64,000 nucleotides of DNA from Proteus mirabilis ATCC 29906. Its GTDB lineage: Bacteria > Pseudomonadota > Gammaproteobacteria > Enterobacterales > Enterobacteriaceae. Under the pieces are notes generated by a model that made no database searches, had not been told where the DNA came from, and saw only the letters and a program-made list of their open reading frames with translations. Shown piece by piece: positions 31,444 to 40,966 of the stretch; within the stretch, counting starts at the first letter, position 1; every line of letters begins with the position of its first letter. The translations under genes were made by a program, and so were the position numbers. The stretch spans positions 1 to 64,000 of the forward strand of contig NZ_GG668579.1 in assembly GCF_000160755.1 (NCBI RefSeq), read 5' to 3'.

Positions 31444-34089
31444 ATGATAACCTCTAATACCTTTCAAACAGCACCACCGTCCCCTTCGTTGCTGACTGAA
31501 AATACGCTAGATAGTACTTTACTAAAACACTCTATTGAACAATTTCAGTCATGGTTAGCAGATGCTTTTCATCATGATGCTGATGTTGCTTTGTTACTAC
31601 AAGCTCGTAGTCACTTTATCGACCAACTACTCACACAATTATGGCGTTATACTGAATTAGCGGATCACCCTGATCTCTGTATCATTGCCGTGGGGGGGTA
31701 TGGTCGCCAAGAATTACACCCTCTTTCTGACATTGACTTGCTATTTTTAAGTCAACAGCCTCTTCCTCCCCAACTTGCCGAAAAAGTAAGTCAATTAATT
31801 ACCTTGCTTTGGGATATCCGCTTAGAGATAGGTGTCAGCGTAAGAACGATGGAAGAGTGCCTTTTAGAAGGACTGTCTGATTTAACTATTGCCACCAATT
31901 TACTAGAAGCGCGTCTTGTTTGTGGTAATAACGCACTCTATCAACAATTAATTAAACATATTTTTAGCCAAGGTTTTTGGCCATCGCCTGATTTCTTTGC
32001 AGCTAAAATTGAAGAGCAAGAACAACGTCACCAACGCTTTCATAGCACCAGTTATAATCTAGAGCCTGATATTAAAAGTAGTCCTGGGGGACTTCGTGAT
32101 ATTCACACCCTTATATGGGTCGCTCACCGTCATTTTGGCGCAACATCAATATCTGAAATGGTCAACTTTGGCTTTTTAACCCCTGCCGAAGGACAAGAAT
32201 TACTCGAGTGCCAATATACCTTATGGAAGATCCGTTTTGCGCTACATTTAGTCCTCAATCGTTATGACAATAGGTTACTGTTTGATCGCCAATTAAGCGT
32301 TGCCCAACTTTTAAATTATCAAGGTGAAGGCAACCAACCTGTCGAAAAAATGATGAAGGATTACTATCGCGTTACTCGCCGTGTGAGTGAGCTAAACGAT
32401 ATGCTACTGCAACTCTTTGATGAAGCAATCCTCGCATTACAACCCAATGTTAAACCTCGCCCTCTTGACAAAGAATTTCAATTAAGAGGTACATTAATTG
32501 ATGTTATAGACGATGAATGTTTTCTTAATGATCCTATTGCCATTATGCGGTTATTTTTACGTATGGCTGAGCATGCAGAGATAACCGGAATTTATTCGAC
32601 CACACTACGTCATTTGCGTTATGCCCGTCGTCATTTAGTACAACCTTTATGTGAGTACCCACTAGCTAGACAAGTATTTATGCAAATCTTACGTCATCCT
32701 AGGGCGGTTTCGGGGGCATTTGTCCCAATGCATAAACATAGTGTATTAAGTGCTTATTTCCCACAATGGAACAATATTGTCGGTCAAATGCAGTTTGATC
32801 TATTCCATGCTTATACAGTTGATGAGCATACTATCCGTGTCTTACAAAAACTTGAAAGTTTCGCTGATGATGCAAATCGAAACCGACATCCTCTTTGTGT
32901 CGATATCTACCCGAAACTACCTCAAATTGAGTTATTAAGACTCGCTGCTCTATTTCACGATATTGCTAAAGGACGACATGGTGATCACTCTTTATTAGGT
33001 GCACAGGATGTTATTAGCTTTGCTCAACAACATGGACTAAATCAACGAGAAATCGCTTTAGTTGAATGGCTTGTAAGTCATCACTTACTTATGTCAGTAA
33101 CAGCACAAAGACGTGATATTCAAGATCCCGATGTTATCTTCCAATTTGCCTCTGAAGTCAAAAATGAGAGCCGTTTACGCTATTTACTCTGTCTCACTGT
33201 TGCTGATATTTGTGCAACAAACAGTAGCTTATGGAATAGTTGGAAACAAAGCTTACTGCGTGAACTATTTCTCGCTACGGCCAATCAATTACGCCAAGGG
33301 ATGCACTCTATTCCAGATTTACGGGAACGTATCCGTGATCACCGTCAGCAAGCACTAACTATTTTACAACAGCAACAGGTCGATGAAGAAAAACTGCAAG
33401 CGATTTGGGCTCGTTGTCATGCGGACTATTTTTTACGTCATACTCCAGAGCAAATTGCTTGGCATGCTCAGGCACTTATTGAGCACAATAGTGCTGAGCC
33501 TATGGTATTGATTAGCCAACAAACCGAGCATGGTGGTACAGAGGTTTTTATTTGGTGTGCTGACCGACCTTCTCTATTTGCTTCTGTTGCAGGTGAGCTA
33601 GATAGACGTAATTTAAATATTCACAACGCACAAATTTTTACTAATCGCGACAATATGGCAATGGATACCTTTATCGTTTTAGAGCCTAATGGTAAACCAC
33701 TGGCGATTGATCGCTATCATGCTATACGCCAAGCGCTTATTCGCGTTGTATCAGCCCCTTATAACGCCAATGCCAAAACCCGTGCTTTACCGGCTAAATT
33801 ACGCCATTTTGAGGTACCCACTAAAATTAACTTTATCGCCTCTAACCATAATAAACGTACTTATATGGAGTTATTTGCACGTGATCGCCCAGGCTTATTA
33901 GCTATTATAGGTAAGGTTTTTGCCGATCTTTCTCTTTCGTTACATGGCGCAAGGATCACCACTATTGGCGAGCGTGTTGAGGATTTTTTTGTATTAACAG
34001 ATAACGAAAATAATGCGTTAAACCAAAAAATGAAGGATGAAGTCGTAGAAAGGTTGACAAAAGCCCTCGTTTCAAAGGATAAAATATAG
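31444..34089 (+). CDS. glnD: Bifunctional uridylyltransferase/uridylyl-removing enzyme GlnD
   Basis: Senses glutamine and adds or removes UMP on the PII proteins GlnB and GlnK. The domain order is a nucleotidyltransferase with [16 protein letters not shown] near residues 83-98 (G-G...D-x-D), a central helical region, an HD hydrolase domain with [15 protein letters not shown] near 502-516, and two C-terminal ACT domains (about 698-780 and 805-880) that bind glutamine. The 881 residues match E. coli GlnD. Confidence 0.97.
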   Translation: MITSNTFQTAPPSPSLLTENTLDSTLLKHSIEQFQSWLADAFHHDADVALLLQARSHFIDQLLTQLWRYTELADHPDLCIIAVGGYGRQELHPLSDIDLLFLSQQPLPPQLAEKVSQLITLLWDIRLEIGVSVRTMEECLLEGLSDLTIATNLLEARLVCGNNALYQQLIKHIFSQGFWPSPDFFAAKIEEQEQRHQRFHSTSYNLEPDIKSSPGGLRDIHTLIWVAHRHFGATSISEMVNFGFLTPAEGQELLECQYTLWKIRFALHLVLNRYDNRLLFDRQLSVAQLLNYQGEGNQPVEKMMKDYYRVTRRVSELNDMLLQLFDEAILALQPNVKPRPLDKEFQLRGTLIDVIDDECFLNDPIAIMRLFLRMAEHAEITGIYSTTLRHLRYARRHLVQPLCEYPLARQVFMQILRHPRAVSGAFVPMHKHSVLSAYFPQWNNIVGQMQFDLFHAYTVDEHTIRVLQKLESFADDANRNRHPLCVDIYPKLPQIELLRLAALFHDIAKGRHGDHSLLGAQDVISFAQQHGLNQREIALVEWLVSHHLLMSVTAQRRDIQDPDVIFQFASEVKNESRLRYLLCLTVADICATNSSLWNSWKQSLLRELFLATANQLRQGMHSIPDLRERIRDHRQQALTILQQQQVDEEKLQAIWARCHADYFLRHTPEQIAWHAQALIEHNSAEPMVLISQQTEHGGTEVFIWCADRPSLFASVAGELDRRNLNIHNAQIFTNRDNMAMDTFIVLEPNGKPLAIDRYHAIRQALIRVVSAPYNANAKTRALPAKLRHFEVPTKINFIASNHNKRTYMELFARDRPGLLAIIGKVFADLSLSLHGARITTIGERVEDFFVLTDNENNALNQKMKDEVVERLTKALVSKDKI

Positions 34090-34123
34090 AAACCCACGAC
34101 AATACATATAGGAAATACTATAG

Positions 34124-34948
34124 ATGCAAGCATTACAATCTATTATTGATAACGCCTTTGAACAACGCGCTGAAATCACACCAGATAATGTTGAACCACA
34201 GGTACGCGATGCAATTAATAACGTTATCGCTCAACTAGACAGTGGAAAATTGCGAGTTGCTGAAAAAATTAATGGTCAGTGGGTTACTCATCAATGGCTA
34301 AAAAAAGCGGTTCTACTCTCTTTTCGTATCAGTCACAATCAAGTGATCGACGGTAGCGAAAGCCGTTATTTTGATAAAGTGCCAATGAAATTTGCAAATT
34401 ACGATCAAGCTCGTTTTGAAAAAGAGGGATTTCGTGTTGTGCCACCTGCTGCCGTCAGACAAGGGGCCTATATTGCTCGTAATACAGTTCTAATGCCTTC
34501 TTATGTCAATATTGGTGCTTATGTGGATGAAGGAAGTATGGTGGATACATGGGCAACCGTTGGTTCATGTGCGCAAATTGGTAAAAATGTCCATTTATCC
34601 GGTGGCGTTGGGATCGGTGGCGTATTAGAACCTTTACAAGCTAACCCAACCATTATTGAAGATAACTGCTTTATTGGAGCACGTTCTGAAATTGTTGAAG
34701 GTGTGATTGTTGAAGAAGGCTCTGTCATTTCAATGGGTGTTTATATTGGACAAAGTACCAAAATTTATGACAGAGAAACTGGCGAAATCCATTACGGTCG
34801 TGTTCCTGCTGGTTCAGTGGTGGTTTCTGGTAATCTACCTTCAAAAGATGGTCGTTACAGTTTGTACTGTGCTGTGATTGTAAAAAAAGTCGATGCTAAA
34901 ACACGTGGAAAAGTGGGTATTAATGAATTGTTAAGAACTATCGACTAA
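34124..34948 (+). CDS. dapD: 2,3,4,5-tetrahydropyridine-2,6-dicarboxylate N-succinyltransferase
   Basis: Succinylates tetrahydrodipicolinate in the lysine and meso-diaminopimelate pathway. The 274-residue protein has a helical N-terminal domain, a left-handed beta helix with [26 protein letters not shown] near residues 127-152, and the C-terminal [12 protein letters not shown] strand. It follows glnD by 34 bp, the order found in E. coli. Confidence 0.97.
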   Translation: MQALQSIIDNAFEQRAEITPDNVEPQVRDAINNVIAQLDSGKLRVAEKINGQWVTHQWLKKAVLLSFRISHNQVIDGSESRYFDKVPMKFANYDQARFEKEGFRVVPPAAVRQGAYIARNTVLMPSYVNIGAYVDEGSMVDTWATVGSCAQIGKNVHLSGGVGIGGVLEPLQANPTIIEDNCFIGARSEIVEGVIVEEGSVISMGVYIGQSTKIYDRETGEIHYGRVPAGSVVVSGNLPSKDGRYSLYCAVIVKKVDAKTRGKVGINELLRTID

Positions 34949-35017
34949 TATAATAACAGCGGATAGAATGAATTCTGTTCGCTGTATCTCATTCATCTTT
35001 CTATCTGGTGCCAATAT

Positions 35018-35404
35018 ATGTACGATAATTTAAAAAATTTAGGGATCCAACATCCTGAAGATATTGATCGCTATACCCTACGTCAAGAAGCTAACAACGA
35101 TATTTTAAAAATTTATTTTCGCAAAGATAAAGGTGAATTCTTTGCAAAAAGTGTAAAATTTAAATATCCACGCCAACGTAAAACAATTTCTGATACTCAA
35201 TCAGGACAAGGTTTTAAAGAAGTCAATGAAATCAACACTAACTTACGTTATGTGATTGAAGAATTAGATCAAATTTGCCAGCAAGATCAAGTGGAAGTGG
35301 ATTTGAAACATAAAATCCTCGATGATTTACGTCACCTTGAGCACGTTGTTGCCAATAAAATTGCTGAAATTGAAGCCGATTTAGAAAAATTGACTCGTCG
35401 TTAA
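35018..35404 (+). CDS. yaeH: DUF3461 family protein YaeH
   Basis: Conserved 128-residue cytosolic protein of unknown function. It starts [19 protein letters not shown], has a basic [11 protein letters not shown] stretch near residue 47, and ends in a charged helical segment (about 70-128) with coiled-coil character. E. coli YaeH matches in size and lies near dapD. It is the last gene of this block before the junction to yqcA. Confidence 0.88.
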   Translation: MYDNLKNLGIQHPEDIDRYTLRQEANNDILKIYFRKDKGEFFAKSVKFKYPRQRKTISDTQSGQGFKEVNEINTNLRYVIEELDQICQQDQVEVDLKHKILDDLRHLEHVVANKIAEIEADLEKLTRR

Positions 35405-35430
35405 TTAATTGTCTCAATTTTATAAGAAAC

Positions 35431-35467
35431 ACCGCTTATAACTATTCACAACTTAATAGTAAGCGGT
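35431..35467. terminator. Convergent terminator yaeH/yqcA
   Basis: ACCGCTTA at 35431-35438 pairs exactly with TAAGCGGT at 35460-35467, and inside it ACTATT pairs with AATAGT. The hairpin is long and lies between convergent genes. Trailing T-runs are weak in both directions. Confidence 0.65.
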
Positions 35468-35523
35468 GCTCTTTAATAAGATAGCCATGATCCATCAATT
35501 TATTGCTCAAGTAACCGATTAAT

Positions 35524-35967
35524 TTAATTCAATAATGTAGCCCAGTTTTCCAGCCAATTTATAGCAAATACTTCTGGCTCGGCAATATCCATACTGTCTA
35601 TTTTTAATATTTCACCAATACGCTTTGCTTGATGCTCTTGTAATAACGCTTCAAATTGCATACCTGCACCACAAAAATTATCGTAACTGCTATCACCTAA
35701 CGCAATTAGGCCATAATGTAAATTAGGTTGATAACCAACATTATCTCGTAGCTCATAAAATAAAGGTGCTATTGTATCGGGTAAATCGCCTTGGCCGGTT
35801 GTAGAGCTTATCACCAGTACTGTTGAATATTTTTGCCAATCGGCAAGTGTACCTTCTTCATAGATATTAGCTTGATGTTTATGCTCAAGCAAAATGCGCT
35901 GCGCTTCTTCAGCAACCGCCAATGCATTGCCATAAACAGTACCAACAAAAATGCCGATTTTAGCCAT
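35524..35967 (-). CDS. yqcA: Flavodoxin YqcA
   Basis: Short-chain flavodoxin of 147 residues predicted to bind FMN. The phosphate-binding loop is GTVYGNA near residues 9-15, with later FMN loops SSTTGQGDLPD (about 54-64) and LGDSSYDNFCGAG (about 89-101). The redox partner is unknown. In E. coli it lies directly beside truC-yqcC, but here 3.4 kb holding an orphan gene and ptsG separates them. Confidence 0.9.
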   Translation of the reverse strand: MAKIGIFVGTVYGNALAVAEEAQRILLEHKHQANIYEEGTLADWQKYSTVLVISSTTGQGDLPDTIAPLFYELRDNVGYQPNLHYGLIALGDSSYDNFCGAGMQFEALLQEHQAKRIGEILKIDSMDIAEPEVFAINWLENWATLLN

Positions 35968-36038
35968 AATGTCCCCTATTTCATTTATCTATAATCATAG
36001 TAAATCGCATACTATATTATTGATATACAATTTATGCT

Positions 36039-37529
36039 CTATATTTCTTCTCTCTTTCTCTCTACAATAAATGATCTATCTACAATAAATGATTTATAAA
36101 TTTTATTCCATTCTGTGCGCTCTTTAGAGAATCGCCAAAAAATATCATTTCTAGGCATTGATTCATTTATTATTTTTGCTACTAATTTGCAAGTCCAGTC
36201 AGGTACATAATTATTTTTAAAATCTAGAGATTCAAGCAAAAGGAATAAATTCCTATCCAATATTTCTAATTTTTTAACAGCATTATCATTTATCTCTTTT
36301 TTTCTTAGGTATTTGTTTTTAAATAATAATTTATATAGTTTAAGGAAAAAACCTTTATTTTCCTTTAATGATTTATTATAAGAAGATAATTGAGAAAACA
36401 TATCTTTTATATTATTAAAAAAAACATTTTTAAAATTAAAATTAATCTCGTTAACTGTAGTAAAATTAGATTTATCTGCTTCCTTATAAAAACAATATAA
36501 CTGATTAGATTTAAAACCATCCATCTTTTTTATAATTTCATTAAGTTCTTCAATTGTTATTTTTATGTCACTTAACTCTATCTCAATATCTTTTTTAGAT
36601 AAAAACTGACTATCTTTGTTAAAGACATTACATTTTTTTACCAAAGTTTCAATAGACATTTTGAATTGGTCAATGAGATCGGAATTACAAGTACCATTAT
36701 CAGTTTTAGAACTAATTAAATTAGATAGATTATCTATATACTCTACAGTTTTTAATAACCCTTGGCTAGAAGTAGCTAACAACTCATTCATTTTCTGTTT
36801 ATCTTTATCAAGTTGTTCCATCAGGGCTGCTTTTTTTGATTTTTTGGTTTTTTTTGAGAGGTCTGTTTTTTCTGTTTTTTCAAAATTATTTTTATTATGA
36901 GAATCATCTTTTGTTATATCAGTATTCTCTGGTTCCTTAAAAATTTTATTCGAAATAGTAATTATATTTTGATATTTATTTACATTATTATATAATGTAA
37001 ATTTAGGTTTACGCATAATTTTATTTGCAATCTTTTCTATGTCATCAGAAATCTTTTTTTCTTTTTTAGAGATAAAACTATTAATTATAGTATTTTTATT
37101 ACTAAATATTTTATTAAAAAGTGTACTAGAATCATCTTTATTCTTTAACAAAGAGGAAAATAATACATTTATATCATTAGCATCTTTTATTCCTGATACA
37201 ATTACCTTATTATCAAGTATTTTTATTTTATCAGTTAATCTTTCTTTTTCAATAATATCTTTTAATTTCTTCAGCCTATCTTTTTTTTTATTTTTTTCAA
37301 GTATGTATTTTTCCAGAGCACATTTCAACTCTAATGTAAATTTAAGAAATAAAACTTCTTTATCTTTATTAACAATCATAAAGTCTCTATTACTATTGCT
37401 TATAAGTAAAGATAAATCTTTTATTCCTAAAGAAATATCATCTTTTCCCAAAGAGATGTTTTTTTTATTCCCTATAGAGAGCACAAAAGTTTTATATTCA
37501 TCATCTTTTCCAAATAATTTCATTGTCAT
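36039..37529 (-). CDS. Hypothetical protein, very AT-rich, Lys/Asn/Ile-rich
   Basis: I do not recognise this 496-residue protein. The start is ATG at 37529 (second ATG at 37523), with AAGAGA about six bases upstream. There is no signal peptide or membrane segment. The N-terminal 80 residues look mixed alpha/beta (KTFVLSIG, FMIVNKDKEVLFLKF). A lysine-rich low-complexity linker lies around 205-235, and the rest is mostly helical with coiled-coil potential. The C-terminal part holds tryptophans in VPDWTCKLVAKI and FWRFSKERTEWNKI. The gene is far more AT-rich than its neighbours and relies on AAA, AAT and ATA codons, which suggests recent acquisition. A 164-codon antisense frame is a composition artefact. 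Confidence 0.75.
   Translation of the reverse strand: MTMKLFGKDDEYKTFVLSIGNKKNISLGKDDISLGIKDLSLLISNSNRDFMIVNKDKEVLFLKFTLELKCALEKYILEKNKKKDRLKKLKDIIEKERLTDKIKILDNKVIVSGIKDANDINVLFSSLLKNKDDSSTLFNKIFSNKNTIINSFISKKEKKISDDIEKIANKIMRKPKFTLYNNVNKYQNIITISNKIFKEPENTDITKDDSHNKNNFEKTEKTDLSKKTKKSKKAALMEQLDKDKQKMNELLATSSQGLLKTVEYIDNLSNLISSKTDNGTCNSDLIDQFKMSIETLVKKCNVFNKDSQFLSKKDIEIELSDIKITIEELNEIIKKMDGFKSNQLYCFYKEADKSNFTTVNEINFNFKNVFFNNIKDMFSQLSSYNKSLKENKGFFLKLYKLLFKNKYLRKKEINDNAVKKLEILDRNLFLLLESLDFKNNYVPDWTCKLVAKIINESMPRNDIFWRFSKERTEWNKIYKSFIVDRSFIVERKREEI
36062..36097 (-). repeat. 18-bp tandem duplication at the 3' end of the orphan gene
   Basis: Two 18-bp units, 36062-36079 and 36080-36097, differ at one base. 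They encode the consecutive hexapeptides SFIVDR and SFIVER seven residues before the C terminus. This looks like a recent slippage duplication. Confidence 0.85.
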
Positions 37530-37592
37530 TTAATCTCTTAAACTCTGTTTATGTTCTAAAATAATTACATAATTAACACCTATATTATTTCA

Positions 37593-37630
37593 ATAAAAAA
37601 ACACTCTTAGCTGATGCATAAGAGTGTTTT
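37593..37630 (-). terminator. Intrinsic terminator after ptsG
   Basis: On the minus strand AAACACTCTTA-TGCATCAGC-TAAGAGTGTTT forms an 11-bp perfect stem followed by TTTT. It isolates ptsG from the orphan gene; the orphan's promoter would have to lie in the about 65 bp that follow. Confidence 0.9.
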
Positions 37631-37650
37631 CTAATTTAGTCAAAAATAAT

Positions 37651-39099
37651 TTATTTTTCAGTTGTACCTATAGACCGAATATATTCATCCATTTCAGTTT
37701 TTAAATTATCAGACTTAGGGCCAAAAATTGCTTGAATACCGGATCCAACCACCACAACACCAGCCGCTCCCAGTCTTTTCAGCTCATCACGATCGACCTT
37801 ATCAATCTCTTTTACACCAATACGCAAGCGTGTAATACAAGCATCTAAGCTACTGATATTATCTTTACCACCGAAAGCAGCGACTAAAGATTGTCCCATC
37901 GCACTTTTATCCGCTTGTTTCGCGTTTTTCTCTTCTACTTCTCGCCCTGGGGTTTTCAGGTTGAGTTTCACGATTAAGAAACGGAAAATAGAGTAATAAG
38001 TTATCGCATAAAGTATGCCAATAATTGGGAATAGATACAGTTTACTGCTATTACCACTCAATACGATAAAGTCGATTAAGCCATGAGAAAAACTTGTACC
38101 GTCACGCATACCTAACAAGATACAAATAACAAATGCTAAACCGGCAAGAATGGCATGAATAACATAAAGAATAGGTGCTACGAACATAAATGAGAATTCA
38201 ATTGGCTCTGTGATCCCTGTTAAAAAGGCAGTCAATGCCGCAGAAATCATGATCCCGCCAACTTTTACACGGTTTTCAGGACGTGCTGTATGCCAAATAG
38301 CAATGGCCGCCGCGGGTAGACCAAACATTTTAAATAGGAAGCCACCTGATAACATCCCCGCAGTTGGATCACCTGCCATATAACGTGGAATATCACCGTG
38401 GAACACTTGTCCTGCGCTATTTACATACTCACCCACTTGCATTTGGAATGGTACATTCCAGATATGATGCAGACCAAATGGCACTAACGCACGCTCAACA
38501 ACACCATAAATACCAAATGCAACGGCTGGATTTTGATACGCTGCCCACTCAGAAAAACGTTGAATAGCAGTACCAATAGGAGGCCAAATAAAGGATAAAA
38601 GAATACCGACAAAAATCGCAATCAGACCAGAAATAATAGGTACAAAACGTTTACCTGCAAAGAAGCCTAAATACTCAGGAAGTTTAATACGATAAAAGCG
38701 GTTAAACATTGATGCGGCAATAATACCAGCAATGATCCCACCTAGTACCCCCGTATCAGTTAAACGTTGTATTTCAACACTATCAGGAGATAACCCTAAG
38801 ACCCAAGGTGCCACCACCAGCATGGTTTTTGACATGATGCCATAGGCAACGACGGACGCAAGAGCTGAGACACCATCATTATTGGTAAAACCTAACGCCA
38901 CACCAATAGCAAAAATCAGTGGCATATTAGAGAAAACCGAACCACCCGCTTCTGCCATCACTTGAGAAACAGAGACAGGGATCCATGATAGTCCCGCAGA
39001 CCCAACCCCTAGTAAGATACCGGCAATAGGCAGCACAGATACCGGTAACATTAAGGATTTTCCAATTTTTTGTAAAACAACAAATAGGTTTTTAAACAT
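37651..39099 (-). CDS. ptsG: PTS glucose transporter subunit IIBC
   Basis: Membrane glucose permease that phosphorylates its sugar during import, receiving phosphate from EIIA-Glc. The N-terminal IIC domain is very hydrophobic and carries the GITEPIEF sugar-binding motif near residue 296. The C-terminal IIB domain has the phosphorylated cysteine in LDACITRLR near 420. The 482 residues resemble E. coli PtsG along the whole length. The ATG at 39099 follows a GGGAG site; a TTG codon just before it is an alternative. In E. coli ptsG lies at a different locus. Confidence 0.95.
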   Translation of the reverse strand: MFKNLFVVLQKIGKSLMLPVSVLPIAGILLGVGSAGLSWIPVSVSQVMAEAGGSVFSNMPLIFAIGVALGFTNNDGVSALASVVAYGIMSKTMLVVAPWVLGLSPDSVEIQRLTDTGVLGGIIAGIIAASMFNRFYRIKLPEYLGFFAGKRFVPIISGLIAIFVGILLSFIWPPIGTAIQRFSEWAAYQNPAVAFGIYGVVERALVPFGLHHIWNVPFQMQVGEYVNSAGQVFHGDIPRYMAGDPTAGMLSGGFLFKMFGLPAAAIAIWHTARPENRVKVGGIMISAALTAFLTGITEPIEFSFMFVAPILYVIHAILAGLAFVICILLGMRDGTSFSHGLIDFIVLSGNSSKLYLFPIIGILYAITYYSIFRFLIVKLNLKTPGREVEEKNAKQADKSAMGQSLVAAFGGKDNISSLDACITRLRIGVKEIDKVDRDELKRLGAAGVVVVGSGIQAIFGPKSDNLKTEMDEYIRSIGTTEK

Positions 39100-39107
39100 C
39101 AAGCAGA

Positions 39108-39121
39108 CTCCCGAATATGGG
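39108..39121 (-). promoter_or_regulatory. ptsG ribosome-binding region, possible SgrS target
   Basis: On the minus strand CCCATATTCGGGAG spans the ribosome-binding site just upstream of the ptsG start. From memory, the E. coli segment targeted by the small RNA SgrS reads CCCATACTCAGGAG, so the block is largely conserved. No SgrS gene is present in this window. Confidence 0.35.
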
Positions 39122-39199
39122 TTGTATGTGTTATAAGTTTTTTATTTGTTTAAAGTTAAGGTAGGTTTATTCAATTAACTTATCTAATAATAAGCTCTA

Positions 39200-39252
39200 T
39201 TTATTTTACATCATAAAATAAATCCATTATTGAATATATGATAGCTGTCACG
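39200..39252 (-). promoter_or_regulatory. ptsG promoter with CRP-like site and Mlc-type palindrome
   Basis: On the minus strand a CRP-like site CGTGA-N6-TCATA (39237-39252, 8 of 10 consensus positions) is centred 41.5 bp before the start predicted by a TATGAT -10 (39210-39215). That is class II activator spacing. A perfect palindrome with 9-bp arms, TTTATTTTA-N5-TAAAATAAA (39200-39222), overlaps the -10 and resembles AT-rich Mlc/NagC operators. The leader is then about 100 nt. Confidence 0.55.
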
Positions 39253-39381
39253 TTTCAGTTCATATCTTTTATCAATAAAAGTAACTTTTTATATTACAAC
39301 CAGTTATTGAGGAATAAATATTGCGCAAACTACCAAAACTTAAGTAAATAAGTCTTGATAGTCACGACAGGTAAGCAATAT

Positions 39382-40164
39382 TCAAATATCAGAAAGTACA
39401 AAATGGTGAGCTAAATCCTCACCGAATTGCTCTAATTCGGGCTTTAGACCACGCCAGCCAAACTGATTAATCAGATGTTGCCATGGCAGATCCCACTTCG
39501 CTGTTAAGTTAAGTGGTTGTTGAGTGATCGGATGAATTAAGTTTAGCTGACTTGCGTGTAACATCAAACGATGTGATTGAAAATGATTTACGACCCCACG
39601 ATTTTGTCGTAAATCGCCATGGGCTGTATCCCCAATAATAGGGTGACGAATATGAGACATATGACGGCGCAATTGATGCTTACGCCCCGTTTCAGGACGT
39701 AATTCCAATAAGCTAAAACGCGATGTTGGATAGCGCCCTATCGCCACTTCTTTTTCCACTTTTGCAAGTGGCACACAATGCGTAATACAGTGTTGAATTT
39801 TAGGAGGTTGAGAGGCAAATTTGTCAGCGATTTTGTCATGCTCTTCAACAAGTGGACTATCAATTATCATTGGCTCTTCAACATAGCCACGCACAACTGC
39901 ATGATACACTTTCTCCATTTGATGTTGTTCAAAACAGACTGAAAGTGTTCTTGCAACCTCGGAAGAGAGCGCCATTAATAGCACTCCGGATGTGGGTCTA
40001 TCTAAACGATGAACAGGAAAAACATGCTGACCAATTTGATCTCTTAATGTTTGCATCACAAACACGGTTTCATGCCTATCAAGCCAACTGCGGTGAACAA
40101 GCCAGCCCGCCGGTTTATTCACCGCCACAAGATATTCATCTTGATAAATAATATCTAGCATCAT
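39382..40164 (-). CDS. truC: tRNA pseudouridine(65) synthase TruC
   Basis: RluA-family pseudouridine synthase that modifies U65 in tRNA-Ile and tRNA-Asp. The catalytic HRLDRPTSGVLL motif with its aspartate is near residues 51-62, and GRKHQLRRHMSH near 163 is the second family motif. The 260 residues match E. coli TruC. It lies 5 bp after yqcC, as in E. coli, so the two are cotranscribed. Confidence 0.95.
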   Translation of the reverse strand: MMLDIIYQDEYLVAVNKPAGWLVHRSWLDRHETVFVMQTLRDQIGQHVFPVHRLDRPTSGVLLMALSSEVARTLSVCFEQHQMEKVYHAVVRGYVEEPMIIDSPLVEEHDKIADKFASQPPKIQHCITHCVPLAKVEKEVAIGRYPTSRFSLLELRPETGRKHQLRRHMSHIRHPIIGDTAHGDLRQNRGVVNHFQSHRLMLHASQLNLIHPITQQPLNLTAKWDLPWQHLINQFGWRGLKPELEQFGEDLAHHFVLSDI

Positions 40165-40169
40165 TGACC

Positions 40170-40493
40170 TTATTGCTTAAATAACGCATCAAGTTCACGA
40201 AGGTGATTGAGTAAATCCACATAATCACGCGTCTCATCGTCCTTAAATGCTTCTTCATAATAAGGTGCGATAGCAAAAGCCGTCGGCAATGCCATACCAC
40301 TGTCAATAAGAGAAGATAAACGAGGGATCAGAACCCATTGCAACCATTCATGCGCCTCCATTGTATCAATACAAAAAGGCTCTGAGCTTGCAAAAGCCTC
40401 ATCATTAGGCGCATCCAATTGCCATAACCCTATGTTTTTCATCTCTTCTTCAATTAATAACAGTCTTGCTAAAATGTGTTGTTCTGAGGTCAT
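40170..40493 (-). CDS. yqcC: YqcC family protein
   Basis: Conserved 107-residue protein of unknown function, DUF446 family. The WLQWVLIPRLSSLID stretch near residue 51 and a helical, acidic C terminus are family-typical. The start has an AGGAAT ribosome-binding site. It is the upstream partner of truC. Confidence 0.88.
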   Translation of the reverse strand: MTSEQHILARLLLIEEEMKNIGLWQLDAPNDEAFASSEPFCIDTMEAHEWLQWVLIPRLSSLIDSGMALPTAFAIAPYYEEAFKDDETRDYVDLLNHLRELDALFKQ

Positions 40494-40554
40494 TGTTTAT
40501 TCCTTACATAAAAACAGAATAAGCATAACATTGGGGCTGAAAGAGTGAAAAACA

Positions 40555-40585
40555 AATAGAAAATAAAGGGGCCGTAGCCCCTTTA
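40555..40585 (-). terminator. Terminator of the CsrB-like RNA
   Basis: On the minus strand AAAGGGGC-TACG-GCCCCTTT is followed by ATTTTC. No protein gene lies upstream on this strand before syd, 380 bp away, so it most likely ends an independent RNA. Confidence 0.8.
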
Positions 40586-40770
40586 GACAAGAAGATATGA
40601 TTATCTAATATAATACCTGCATCCTAGCAGAACCGTTTTATTGTCATCTGTCATCCATGATGATGAAAGTCTATATCTTGTATTAATGGAAATATCCTAT
40701 TTCCTACATCCTTGATTACTTTCTTTATCACGGTTACCAAATAATCCCTTAGTTGGCGGAGGTAGAATGC
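40562..40770 (-). ncRNA. csrB: CsrB-like regulatory RNA (CsrA-sequestering), 5' end approximate
   Basis: On the minus strand six GGA motifs occur within about 125 nt (complement of TCC at 40622, 40654, 40695, 40702, 40709 and 40745). At least two sit in hairpin loops: GGAAATA-GGA-TATTTCC (40688-40704) and CTGC-TAGGAT-GCAG (40617-40630). GGA in loops is the CsrA-binding signature. E. coli csrB occupies the same yqcC-syd interval in the same orientation and also ends in a strong terminator. A UvrY/GacA-type box lies upstream. The RNA appears shorter than the 369-nt E. coli form, and its start could be as far as about 40860. Confidence 0.68.
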
Positions 40771-40925
40771 CAATAATTGGTTAGTGAAACAACCCACAAA
40801 ACAAAGGTAATCAATAAAGAAAAACCATCACGAAAAACAATGTATGATTAATCCATTGAAATTATTTAACAAACAAAAAAATCATTACGCAACATTTGCA
40901 TTTAGTAAGCTAAAGACACTCTTTT

Positions 40926-40943
40926 TGTAAGATATATCTCACA
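40926..40943. promoter_or_regulatory. UvrY/GacA-type palindromic box upstream of the CsrB-like RNA
   Basis: TGTAAG-ATATAT-CTCACA matches the GacA upstream activating pattern TGTAAG-N6-CTTACA at 11 of 12 positions. The BarA-UvrY system uses such sites to activate csrB in enterobacteria. The box is about 180 bp upstream of the first GGA hairpin, similar to the long distance known for this family. Confidence 0.65.
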
Positions 40944-40966
40944 GAAAAAATAGCTAAATGATTACC

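Noticed and set aside
36039..37529. Orphan gene as a toxin, phage or secretion-system protein
   Set aside because: No toxin motif, immunity partner, marker domain or phage neighbour is visible, so a specific function would be invention.
37039..37533. 164-codon plus-strand frame opposite the orphan gene
   Set aside because: It is a hydrophobic low-complexity product of antisense AT-rich codons, with no ribosome-binding site. The minus-strand frame is longer and better started.
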